In this document: positions 1-5,158 of the stretch, one piece after another | Numbering within the stretch: position 1 is the first letter of the stretch | How the letters are laid out: each line of letters begins with the position of its first letter | Origin: Planctomycetales bacterium | Lineage (GTDB): Bacteria; Planctomycetota; Planctomycetia; Isosphaerales; Isosphaeraceae | Length of the DNA: 7,592 nt | Reading direction: 5' to 3' | NCBI GenBank assembly: GCA_027435495.1 | Contig: DAHZZC010000436.1 | Coordinates: 1 to 7,592, forward strand | Translations under genes and position numbers: made by a program | Notes under the pieces: model-generated | The model's input: the letters and a program-made list of their open reading frames with translations, nothing else | Told to the model about the DNA's origin: nothing | The model's database searches: none

Positions 1-35
1 CCCGGAACGGTCCGCGACCGCCGGCCTCCCGTCAC
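1..35 (-). CDS. rplV: 50S ribosomal protein L22, 5' end only (probable)
   Basis: In S10 operons the gene after rpsS is rplV, which encodes L22, a protein lining the peptide exit tunnel. On the minus strand a GTG at 35-33 lies 21 nt after the rpsS stop. It is preceded by GAGGAG (44-39), a strong Shine-Dalgarno sequence with a short 3-nt gap. The frame stays open to the window edge and starts M-T-G-G-R-R-S-R. Only 11 full codons are visible, too few to recognise L22 by sequence, so the call rests on gene order and the ribosome binding site. A start beyond the left edge remains possible. Confidence 0.5.
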   Translation of the reverse strand, partial: MTGGRRSRTVP

Positions 36-56
36 TGGCTCCTCAATCGAACTGAC

Positions 57-338
57 TTATCTCTTGCCGCTCTTACCGCCCTTACCGCCGTGACCCTTGA
101 ACGTCCGCGTCGGTGCGAACTCGCCGAGTTTGTGCCCGACCATGTCCTCGGTCACGTACAGTTTCAGGAACGTTCGCCCGTTATGGATCGCGAAGTTCTT
201 GCCGATGAACTCCGGCACGATCGTGCATGCCCGAGCCCAGGTCTTGATCGGCTCGCGGTTTCCCGACGTCTCGGAGCGGGCGACCTTGTCCAGTAGCCGC
301 TCGACGACGTACGGACCTTTCTTCAATGAGCGTCCCAT
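57..338 (-). CDS. rpsS: 30S ribosomal protein S19
   Basis: This encodes S19, a small-subunit head protein that works with S13 near the A site. The 93-residue product matches the usual length. It has the N-terminal SLKKGPYVVERLL signature (4-16) and the core GKNFAIHNGR (46-55), followed by VGHKLGEFAPTRTFKGHGG (67-85). The tail is basic and glycine-rich (GGKSGKR). The ATG at 338 is preceded on the minus strand by GTGAGGAACCC, giving a Shine-Dalgarno GAGG about 5 nt upstream, and the protein begins M-G-R-S like other S19 proteins. It is the sixth gene of the S10 operon, 83 nt after rplB and 21 nt before the probable rplV start. The stop is TAA. Confidence 0.97.
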   Translation of the reverse strand: MGRSLKKGPYVVERLLDKVARSETSGNREPIKTWARACTIVPEFIGKNFAIHNGRTFLKLYVTEDMVGHKLGEFAPTRTFKGHGGKGGKSGKR

Positions 339-362
339 GGGTTCCTCACTTGGTTCGCGATC

Positions 363-421
363 TCGGTTTTTGGTCCCGACCGTGTCTTTTGGCTGTAAAC
401 CGAAAACGCAAAACCGAAAAC
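363..421. repeat. CGGTTTT/AAAACCG repeat in the rplB-rpsS spacer
   Basis: The 83-nt spacer between rplB and rpsS contains a direct repeat of AACCGAAAAC at 398-407 and 412-421 (period 14, separated by GCAA). The reverse-complementary arm TCGGTTTT at 363-370 can pair with AAAACCGA at 410-417. On the minus strand the repeat begins immediately after the rplB TGA stop. The rpsS Shine-Dalgarno lies beyond it. The composition differs from the surrounding coding DNA and resembles the repeat in the rplW-rplB spacer. Its function is unknown. A dispersed short repeat or a weak RNA fold between cistrons are both possible. Confidence 0.55.
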
Positions 422-1282
422 TCAGAGCTTCAACTGTCCGTACCGGACGCTCCGGCGGCGGCGGATGATGGCCTTGTTCGACGGCTTACGACGGCGCCTG
501 GTCTTCCCGCCCTTGGCGAGCTTCCCTGTGGGTGAGCACGGGTGCCGACCGCCCGACGTCCGTCCTTCGCCACCACCCATCGGGTGGTCGACCGGGTTCA
601 TGGCAACACCCCGGACGTGCGGCCTTCGGCCGAGCCATCGCTTCCGGCCTGCCTTGCCCAGCCGGATGTTCATGTGGTCGGGGTTACCGACCATCCCAAT
701 CGAGGCCCGACAGGCCGCCGGGATTCGGCGAACCTCGCCCGACGGCAGCGTCAACTGGGCCCAGGTCCCTTCGCGGGCGGTCAAAGTCGCACCGACGCCA
801 GCCGATCGGCAGAGCTTGCCGCCGCCACCCGGCTGCATCTCGATGTTGTGGATCGTCATACCGGTCGGGATTTTGGAAAGCGGCAGGCAGTTTCCCAGCT
901 TCGGCTCAGCGTCCGGTCCACTATTGACCGTCATCCCGGCCTTCAGGCCGTCCGGCGCGAGGATGTATCGCTTCGTCCCGTCACCGTACTGGATCAGCGC
1001 GATCCGGGCCGACCGGTTCGGGTCGTACTCGATGTGAGTGACCGTGGCAACCTGGCCGTCTCGGTCGTTGCGCTTCCAGTCGATAACTCGATACTTCCGC
1101 TTGTGCCCGCCGCCGCGATGCCGGGACGTGATGAAGCCCTGATTATTCCGCCCACCCGTCTTCTTGAGCGGCTCGGTCAGGCTCTTCTCGGGCTTCTTGT
1201 TCTTGTCGGTCAGCTCGGCAAAATCGCTGACCGACGCATTCCGCCGCCCAGGGCTCGTCGGCTTGTAGACGCGGATCCCCAT
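422..1282 (-). CDS. rplB: 50S ribosomal protein L2
   Basis: This encodes L2, a primary 23S rRNA-binding protein needed for subunit association and placed close to the peptidyl transferase centre. The product is 286 residues, slightly longer than the common 270-280. It begins with the typical MGIRVYKPTSPGRRN. Further family landmarks are GGRNNQGFITSRHRGGGHKR (43-62), YILAPDGLKAG (106-116), LPLSKIPTGMTIHNIE (133-148) and the catalytic-site loop RGVAMNPVDHPMGGGEG (224-240). The Asp-His of the NPVDHP motif (D232, H233) is retained. The following His of E. coli L2 (HPHGGG) is Met here (M235), as I recall also in Bacteroidetes. The C-terminus is very basic. The ATG at 1282 has GAGGGG about 9-10 nt upstream. 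It is the fifth gene of the S10 operon. Confidence 0.98.
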   Translation of the reverse strand: MGIRVYKPTSPGRRNASVSDFAELTDKNKKPEKSLTEPLKKTGGRNNQGFITSRHRGGGHKRKYRVIDWKRNDRDGQVATVTHIEYDPNRSARIALIQYGDGTKRYILAPDGLKAGMTVNSGPDAEPKLGNCLPLSKIPTGMTIHNIEMQPGGGGKLCRSAGVGATLTAREGTWAQLTLPSGEVRRIPAACRASIGMVGNPDHMNIRLGKAGRKRWLGRRPHVRGVAMNPVDHPMGGGEGRTSGGRHPCSPTGKLAKGGKTRRRRKPSNKAIIRRRRSVRYGQLKL

Positions 1283-1299
1283 CGTACCATCCCCTCAGC

Positions 1300-1371
1300 T
1301 TTCCGGTTTCGGTTTTCGGTGTTCCGTCCGAAGGGGCTCGGCCCTCTCCACGGATCGTGGAAAACCGGAAA
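1300..1371. repeat. Imperfect inverted repeat in the rplW-rplB spacer
   Basis: The 101-nt gap between rplW and rplB contains the perfect 10-nt arms TTTCCGGTTT (1300-1309) and AAACCGGAAA (1362-1371). The arms extend imperfectly as runs of CGGTTTTCGG-like and GGAAACGGAAAAC-like units with a period of about 6-7 nt. Between the arms lie two smaller hairpins: AGGG with CCCT (1332-1335 with 1342-1345) and CCACG-GAT-CGTGG (1348-1360). On the minus strand the repeat starts within a few nucleotides of the rplW TGA. The composition matches the rplB-rpsS spacer. It could be a dispersed short repeat, a folded spacer that protects or punctuates the transcript, or both. Confidence 0.6.
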
Positions 1372-1383
1372 CGGAAAACGCGA

Positions 1384-1713
1384 TCAATAAAAATCGATCC
1401 GATAATCTTCCGACAGCGTAACGATGGCCTTCTTCCAGCGCCTCATGTAGCCGATCTGCTGGCGGTATCGGCGGGGCTTTCCCCGGCGGTTCTGAGTCCG
1501 AACGTCGGCGACCCGGACGTTGAAAAGCGCCTCGATCGCCTCCTTGACCTCGCTCTTCGTGGCCAGGATGTTGACCTCGAAGGTATAGGCGTTGTACCTC
1601 TCCGAGAGGTTGGTCGCTTTTTCGGTGATCAGCGGCCGGAGAACAACCTGGTACGGCTCGAGGACCGGCCCGCTTCGGGTGACGCCAACGGGGGGACGTC
1701 GCAGGGTAACCAT
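1384..1713 (-). CDS. rplW: 50S ribosomal protein L23
   Basis: This encodes L23, the exit-tunnel protein that docks trigger factor and SRP and binds 23S rRNA domain III. The 109-residue product carries the family core LRPLITEKATNLSE (25-38) and YTFEVNILATKSEVKEAIEA (43-62). VRTQNRRGKPRR (71-82) is the rRNA-binding loop, and the protein ends in WKKAIVTLSEDYRIDFY. Compared with the usual 95-100 residues it has about 19 extra N-terminal residues before EPYQVVLRPLITEK. The ATG at 1713 lies 3 nt after the rplD TGA (TGATCCATG), indicating translational coupling and supporting the long start. Its ribosome binding site would lie inside rplD. It is the fourth gene of the S10 operon, followed by an unusual repeat-bearing spacer. 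Confidence 0.96.
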   Translation of the reverse strand: MVTLRRPPVGVTRSGPVLEPYQVVLRPLITEKATNLSERYNAYTFEVNILATKSEVKEAIEALFNVRVADVRTQNRRGKPRRYRQQIGYMRRWKKAIVTLSEDYRIDFY

Positions 1714-1716
1714 GGA

Positions 1717-2457
1717 TCAGCTCTCCGTGGTGGCCGCCCCGGCACGGCGGGCGGGCTTCTGCTTGACCTGCTCCTTGAGGCGGGCCAGCGCCTCTCGGGT
1801 CAGCACCAGATAGCGCTGCTTGAGCACGTCGTAGGTATTGAATTCGGTGACCGGGGCCACCATGACCCCCTCGATGTTGCGGGCGCTCCGGTGGATCACC
1901 GGGTCGTGGGTCGGGATTCCGAGCAGGATCGAACGGCGATCGAGTGTCCGGGACAGGGCGTGGGCCTTGGTTTCACCGACCGATTCGACGGCCTCGTCCT
2001 CGTGGAGGTCAGGGCGACGGATCGACCGGAGGGCCTGGGCGACTTCCTTTGTCTTCGGGTGGCTGAGGGCCAGTCCGTCGAGGACGATCGCCTGGCCGTC
2101 CTGGAACTTCGAGAGCAGGGCCATCCGGACGGCGGCGCGGACCGCCTTCTTGGGCATGGAGTAGCGATAGTCGCGGTTGCGACGGGCGAAGGCGACGCCG
2201 CCGCCCTTTCGCTTGTTCGTCCGCTTGGAACCGGCACGGGCGTTACCCGTCCCCTTCTGGCGGAAGAGCTTCTTGCCAGAACCGGCGACGTCAGCGCGAC
2301 CGCGGGTGTTGACGGTTCCCACTCGACGGGCTGCCAGGTGCATCAGCACGACGTCGTGGAGTAGTTGCTTGTTGATCTCCCCGCCGAAGTCGGCCGGGTC
2401 GATCGTCTCCTCACCGACCTTTTCGCCGGCGGGATTGAAGACCGGTATCGTCAGCAT
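1717..2457 (-). CDS. rplD: 50S ribosomal protein L4
   Basis: This encodes L4, an early-assembly 23S rRNA-binding protein whose extended loop narrows the exit tunnel. In E. coli L4 also represses its own S10 operon. The product is 246 residues, above the usual 200-210. The tunnel-loop region is clear at about 52-103: RGRADVAGSGKKLFRQKGTG, then NARAGSKRTNKRKGGGVAFA and RDYRYSMPKK. In the second half VLDGLALSHPKTKEVAQAL and FNTYDVLKQRYLVLTREALARL follow the family pattern. The extra length comes mostly from an insert around RPDLHEDEAVESVGETKAH and a low-complexity basic/Ala tail (KPARRAGAATTES). The ATG at 2457 lies 12 nt after the rplC stop, with a weak GGACGGAA ribosome binding site in the gap. 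Confidence 0.96.
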   Translation of the reverse strand: MLTIPVFNPAGEKVGEETIDPADFGGEINKQLLHDVVLMHLAARRVGTVNTRGRADVAGSGKKLFRQKGTGNARAGSKRTNKRKGGGVAFARRNRDYRYSMPKKAVRAAVRMALLSKFQDGQAIVLDGLALSHPKTKEVAQALRSIRRPDLHEDEAVESVGETKAHALSRTLDRRSILLGIPTHDPVIHRSARNIEGVMVAPVTEFNTYDVLKQRYLVLTREALARLKEQVKQKPARRAGAATTES

Positions 2458-2469
2458 GGGTTCCGTCCG

Positions 2470-3102
2470 TCACACTTTATTGGTCTGTCGGATGGTCAGG
2501 TAGCCGCCGTTGGGGCCGGGCACCGCGCCCTTAATCAGGAGCAGGTTATTGCTCGGGTCGACCCGAACGACCTCGAGGTTACGGACGGTGACACGATCGT
2601 GGCCGTAGTGACCCGGCTTGCGAATGCCCTTCTGGGTGCGGGCCGGGTCGGCGCTGGGACCGGATGAACCGGGGTGACGATGCATCCGCTTGACGCCGTG
2701 CGTCGCCCGGAGGCCGCGGAAGCCGTGCCGCTTGATAACGCCAGCATAGCCGCGTCCCTTGCTGGTCCCGGTCACGTCAACCCGCTTGATCTCGTTGAAG
2801 ACTTCGACGGTGAGCGTCTGCCCTGCGGCGACGTCGGCCGCCTGTTCCTGGCGGACCTCGCGGATGTACCGCTTCGGCTCAGCGTCCACCTTCTTGGCGT
2901 GCCCGCGCTCGGCCTGACTGGCGCTCTTCCGTTTCTTGTCATCGAAACCGAGCTGGACCGCATCATAGCCATCGCGGTCTCGGGTCCGGACCTGGAGCAC
3001 CACGCAGGGTCCGCATTCCAGGACCGTTACGGGGACAACGACCCCGTTCTCCTGGTAGATCTGCGTCATGCCGACTTTTCGGCCGAGGAGTCCCACTCGC
3101 AT
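2470..3102 (-). CDS. rplC: 50S ribosomal protein L3
   Basis: This encodes L3, an assembly-initiating 23S rRNA-binding protein with an arm reaching toward the peptidyl transferase centre. The 210-residue product matches the family length. It begins MRVGLLGRKVGMTQIY and has GTSKGRGYAGVIKRHGFRG (112-130) and the central arm HGVKRMHRHPGSSGPSADPAR (135-155). Then come KGIRKPGHYGHDRVTVRNL (158-176) and a C-terminal LLLIKGAVPGPNGGYLTIR. At the position of the E. coli methylated Gln150 (GQMG) this protein has His165 (GHYG), so an E. coli-type PrmB modification is not expected. This site varies among bacteria. The ATG at 3102 has CGGGAG about 11 nt upstream, a loosely spaced ribosome binding site. It lies 356 nt from rpsJ, the longest gap in the operon. 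Confidence 0.97.
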   Translation of the reverse strand: MRVGLLGRKVGMTQIYQENGVVVPVTVLECGPCVVLQVRTRDRDGYDAVQLGFDDKKRKSASQAERGHAKKVDAEPKRYIREVRQEQAADVAAGQTLTVEVFNEIKRVDVTGTSKGRGYAGVIKRHGFRGLRATHGVKRMHRHPGSSGPSADPARTQKGIRKPGHYGHDRVTVRNLEVVRVDPSNNLLLIKGAVPGPNGGYLTIRQTNKV

Positions 3103-3458
3103 GATTCAATCCGCTCCCGGGGTGTCGATCCGTCCCGGAGCCAGCCGGGTCGGTCGGTCTGCCGACGTCAATGCGTCGGTGAGGGCACCGCCGGCCCTGG
3201 GAGGGGCCGCCGGCAAACCTGGTTCATACGTTGGGATCTCCGCACGGGAAGCCGCCAGGTGTCACGGCATCCCGGGTGTCGGAGCTATCGCACGGCGAGC
3301 GGATCCCGGGGGATCATCGACCGTTTGAGGCTTCCGACACAACCGGACCAACACAATTGGGCGGACTTGCCGCCCCGTGCCGTCCGGGGAGATCGCGGAA
3401 AATTCGGCCTATCAATCGTTGGCTTGGTCTGCTACGGGCGAGCTCAACGCCGATCCGA
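3103..3458 (-). other. Long stem-loop-rich rpsJ-rplC spacer
   Basis: This 356-nt stretch separates two genes that normally sit close together. I find no convincing conserved protein in it. Several potential hairpins lie near rplC. The strongest pairs 3188-3197 with 3204-3213 (nine G-C pairs, one C-C mismatch, loop TGGGAG). Others are GTCGG-TCTG-CCGAC (3153-3166), CCCGG-AGCCAG-CCGGG (3134-3149) and GATCCC-GG-GGGATC (3302-3315). A 9-nt near-repeat occurs at 3334-3342 and 3348-3356 (CCGACACAA, CCAACACAA; period 14). No good -35/-10 pair is seen on the minus strand, so rpsJ and rplC are probably co-transcribed. A cis-acting leader for the L3-L4-L23 genes is an inference only. Confidence 0.45.
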
Positions 3459-3791
3459 TCAGGCCCCCGAGGGCGAGGCCTTGATCTTGATGTCCACGCC
3501 GGCCGGAAGGCTCAGCTTGTTCAGGGCGTCGATGGTCTTGTTGGTCGGCTGGACGATGTCGATCAGCCGCTTGTGGGTTCGGATCTCGAACTGCTCCCGC
3601 GACTTCTTGTCGATGTGCGGGCTACGGAGAACCGTGTAGCGTTCGATCCGGGTCGGCAGCGGAATCGGACCGTGGACAATTGCCTCGGTGCGCTTGGCGG
3701 TGTCGACGATGTCCTTGGCCGATTGATCCAGGATGGTGTGGTCGTAGGCCTCCATCCGGATGCGGATCCGTTCGTTGCTGATACCCGCCAC
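3459..3791 (-). CDS. rpsJ: 30S ribosomal protein S10
   Basis: This encodes S10, a head protein of the 30S subunit that in many bacteria also partners NusB in transcription antitermination. The 110-residue product, slightly above the usual 100-105, carries the family signature. IRIRMEAYDHTILDQSAKDIV (9-29) is followed by GPIPLPTRIERYTVLRSPHIDKKSREQFE (41-69) and RTHKRLIDIVQPT (71-83). The start is GTG at 3791, with AAGGGAAG (3806-3799) 7 nt upstream, a good Shine-Dalgarno at ideal spacing. It is the first gene of the operon and sits about 90 nt downstream of a strong promoter. The C-terminus (KIKASPSGA) is a few residues longer than typical. Confidence 0.97.
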   Translation of the reverse strand: MAGISNERIRIRMEAYDHTILDQSAKDIVDTAKRTEAIVHGPIPLPTRIERYTVLRSPHIDKKSREQFEIRTHKRLIDIVQPTNKTIDALNKLSLPAGVDIKIKASPSGA

Positions 3792-3885
3792 CGCTGGACT
3801 TCCCTTCAGCTTGCCGGAACGCGACTGATCTCGTCTTTAGAGAGAACGACCCTTTCGCCCCTCGCTCGTCACGTAGGAAAGTAAG

Positions 3886-3914
3886 AAGATACCAGCCGCC
3901 TCGAACCTCGTCAA
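3886..3914 (-). promoter_or_regulatory. Sigma70-type promoter of the S10 operon
   Basis: On the minus strand a -35 TTGACG (3914-3909) is separated by exactly 17 nt from a -10 TATCTT (3891-3886). These match the TTGACA and TATAAT consensus at 5/6 and 4/6. Transcription would begin near 3879, giving an rpsJ leader of about 88 nt. The spacing, orientation and position upstream of a highly expressed operon make this the most credible promoter in the window. No clear L4-binding leader fold was recognised in the short leader. Confidence 0.7.
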
Positions 3915-4075
3915 CGTGGTTCGTGTCGACTTTTTTCCGGCTTTCCCGTGCCGCGTTTCATTATCGCGTCTTCCAGACGTTCGTCCAGTCCACATCGGCG
4001 GGTTCCTGGTCGCCGGGTTTGTCAAGGCCTGCTAGGATTTTGCCGAAGGCCGGCTGTATGGGTTCTCTCGGATCT

Positions 4076-4080
4076 GGAGG
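4076..4080 (+). promoter_or_regulatory. Shine-Dalgarno site that fixes the methyltransferase start
   Basis: GGAGG lies 7 nt before the ATG at 4088. This is a near-ideal ribosome binding site. It selects that start over the GTG at 3923, whose extra 55 residues look non-coding and would overlap the S10 promoter on the opposite strand, and over the ATG at 4118. Confidence 0.75.
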
Positions 4081-4087
4081 AACGGGG

Positions 4088-4753
4088 ATGACAACTCTGG
4101 GGTCGTCGAGGGTCTCCATGGTACTGGACCGGCTGTTCGACGAGGCTGAGCGGGGCGATCCGCTGGTCAGGGAGAAGGTGAAGGCCGAGGAGGTGCGCCG
4201 GGGCGGCCCGCAGGAGGAGGACGCGTTCAAGGATTTACTGGGCGAGGCGTTCATGCCGGTGGACCGGCCGAGCGGGCGGTTTCTGTACAACCTGGCCCGG
4301 ACGCAGTCCCATCCATTGATCGTGGAATTTGGGATGTCGTTTGGGATCTCGACGATCAACCTGGCGGCGGCGATCCGGGATCTCGGCGTTGGTCGGGTGA
4401 TCACGACCGAGCTGGACGCGGGGAAGGTTCGTCGGGCCTCAGCGCATCTCGAGGAGGCGGGCTTGCTGGACCTTGTCGAAATTCGGCAGGGCGACGCGCT
4501 CGAGACGCTGCGCGACCTTCCGGGGCCGGTGGATCTGGTCTTCCTCGACGGCTGGAAGCGGCTGTATCTGCCCGTCTTGCGGCTTCTGGAGCCGTCGCTC
4601 CGCCCGGGCGCGGCGGTCGTGGCCGACGACCTGGCGTTATTCCCGGAACAGTTACAAGGCTACCTCGAGTACGTGCGCGATCGGTCGCACGGATACAGTT
4701 CGGTCGAGGTGCCGATCGGCGATCATTTCGAGTTCTCGGTGCGAACGCCGTGA
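4088..4753 (+). CDS. Class I SAM-dependent methyltransferase (O-methyltransferase-like)
   Basis: This is a predicted cytosolic methyltransferase of 221 residues that uses S-adenosylmethionine; its substrate is unknown. Motif I is VEFGMSFGISTINLAAA (79-95), with the acidic residue of the next strand in VITTELDAGKV (104-114; Glu108). After that come IRQGDALETL (132-141), the DLVFLDGWK strand (149-157) and a late GAAVVADDL strand (174-182). This order matches O-methyltransferase or Methyltransf_24-type proteins, where the last Asp-Asp is often at the metal or substrate site. The N-terminal helical segment (11-75) resembles the cap of such enzymes. There is no signal peptide or membrane segment. 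It diverges from the S10 operon and ends before a possible terminator, so it is probably a single-gene transcript. I cannot name a specific substrate or symbol. Confidence 0.85.
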   Translation: MTTLGSSRVSMVLDRLFDEAERGDPLVREKVKAEEVRRGGPQEEDAFKDLLGEAFMPVDRPSGRFLYNLARTQSHPLIVEFGMSFGISTINLAAAIRDLGVGRVITTELDAGKVRRASAHLEEAGLLDLVEIRQGDALETLRDLPGPVDLVFLDGWKRLYLPVLRLLEPSLRPGAAVVADDLALFPEQLQGYLEYVRDRSHGYSSVEVPIGDHFEFSVRTP

Positions 4754-4791
4754 CGGCCCTGGGACGGATTCGGGCGAGAGCCCCCTTCCTG

Positions 4792-4831
4792 AAAAGTCGC
4801 CGAAATGTCGCGGGTCTGAATGGCGACTTTT
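4792..4831 (+). terminator. Possible intrinsic terminator after the methyltransferase
   Basis: A perfect 10-bp inverted repeat, AAAAGTCGCC (4792-4801) and GGCGACTTTT (4822-4831), lies 38 nt after the methyltransferase stop. It has the A-tract, GC stem, T-tract layout of a bidirectional Rho-independent terminator. The 20-nt loop and 6-bp GC core are less than ideal, so termination strength is uncertain. Confidence 0.45.
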
Positions 4832-5001
4832 GGTGGAGGTCGTCGGGAAGTGGGTAGCCGACGGGTTCTCGACGGATGACGGGGGTCGTCTCAAAGGGGT
4901 CGATTCCTGATGATTCTGGTCGATCGATTCGATCCTCACCTTCGGGGCTCAAGGAAACCATCCCGGCGGGCGCTCTGGAGCGGCCGGCCGCGGCGGCGGG
5001 G

Positions 5002-5030
5002 TCGAGTTCATGGAGTTCTCGCGATATACT
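5002..5030 (+). promoter_or_regulatory. Possible promoter upstream of glcD
   Basis: A -10-like TATACT (5025-5030) stands out in GC-rich DNA and matches TATAAT at 5/6. The hexamer 17 nt upstream, TCGAGT (5002-5007), is a poor -35 match. If used, it would give a glcD leader of about 120 nt. An activator-dependent or alternative-sigma promoter elsewhere in the gap is equally possible. Confidence 0.35.
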
Positions 5031-5158
5031 GGAGGCATCCTGCGGGTCGATCGTACGTCGGGATTTTCAGCCGGACTTCGTCTGGTCCGATCCGCCACGC
5101 GTTAGGCTGGAGAGCCTGACCCACAGGACCCGCTGCCCACGAGGAACAACGCCTCCCC

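Larger units (their letters stand above)
4754..5158. other. 405-nt noncoding region between the methyltransferase and glcD
   Basis: I see no convincing gene here. It holds a terminator-like inverted repeat (4792-4831) and a perfect 6+1+6 palindrome GATCGA-T-TCGATC (4922-4934). GGTCGATCG occurs twice (4918-4926 and 5045-5053), on either side of a possible promoter (5002-5030). The glcD leader contains a hairpin CCGGAC-TTC-GTCTGG (5071-5085). The palindrome and the repeated motif could be operator-like, but CGATCG-rich words are common in GC-rich DNA. The layout fits a long upstream regulatory region for glcD. Confidence 0.4.

Noticed and set aside
1357..2364. 335-codon open frame on the plus strand opposite rplW and rplD
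   Set aside because: It lies antisense to two clear ribosomal protein genes and its translation has no recognisable domain. Long antisense frames are expected in GC-rich DNA.
2674..3639. 321-codon plus-strand frame across rplC, the spacer and part of rpsJ
   Set aside because: It is mostly antisense to rplC and rpsJ. The residues over the spacer are low-complexity Arg/Pro/Gly/Ser without family features.
3923..4087. N-terminal extension of the methyltransferase from a GTG at 3923
   Set aside because: The extra 55 residues look non-coding, would overlap the S10 promoter on the other strand, and lack a ribosome binding site as good as the GGAGG before the ATG at 4088.
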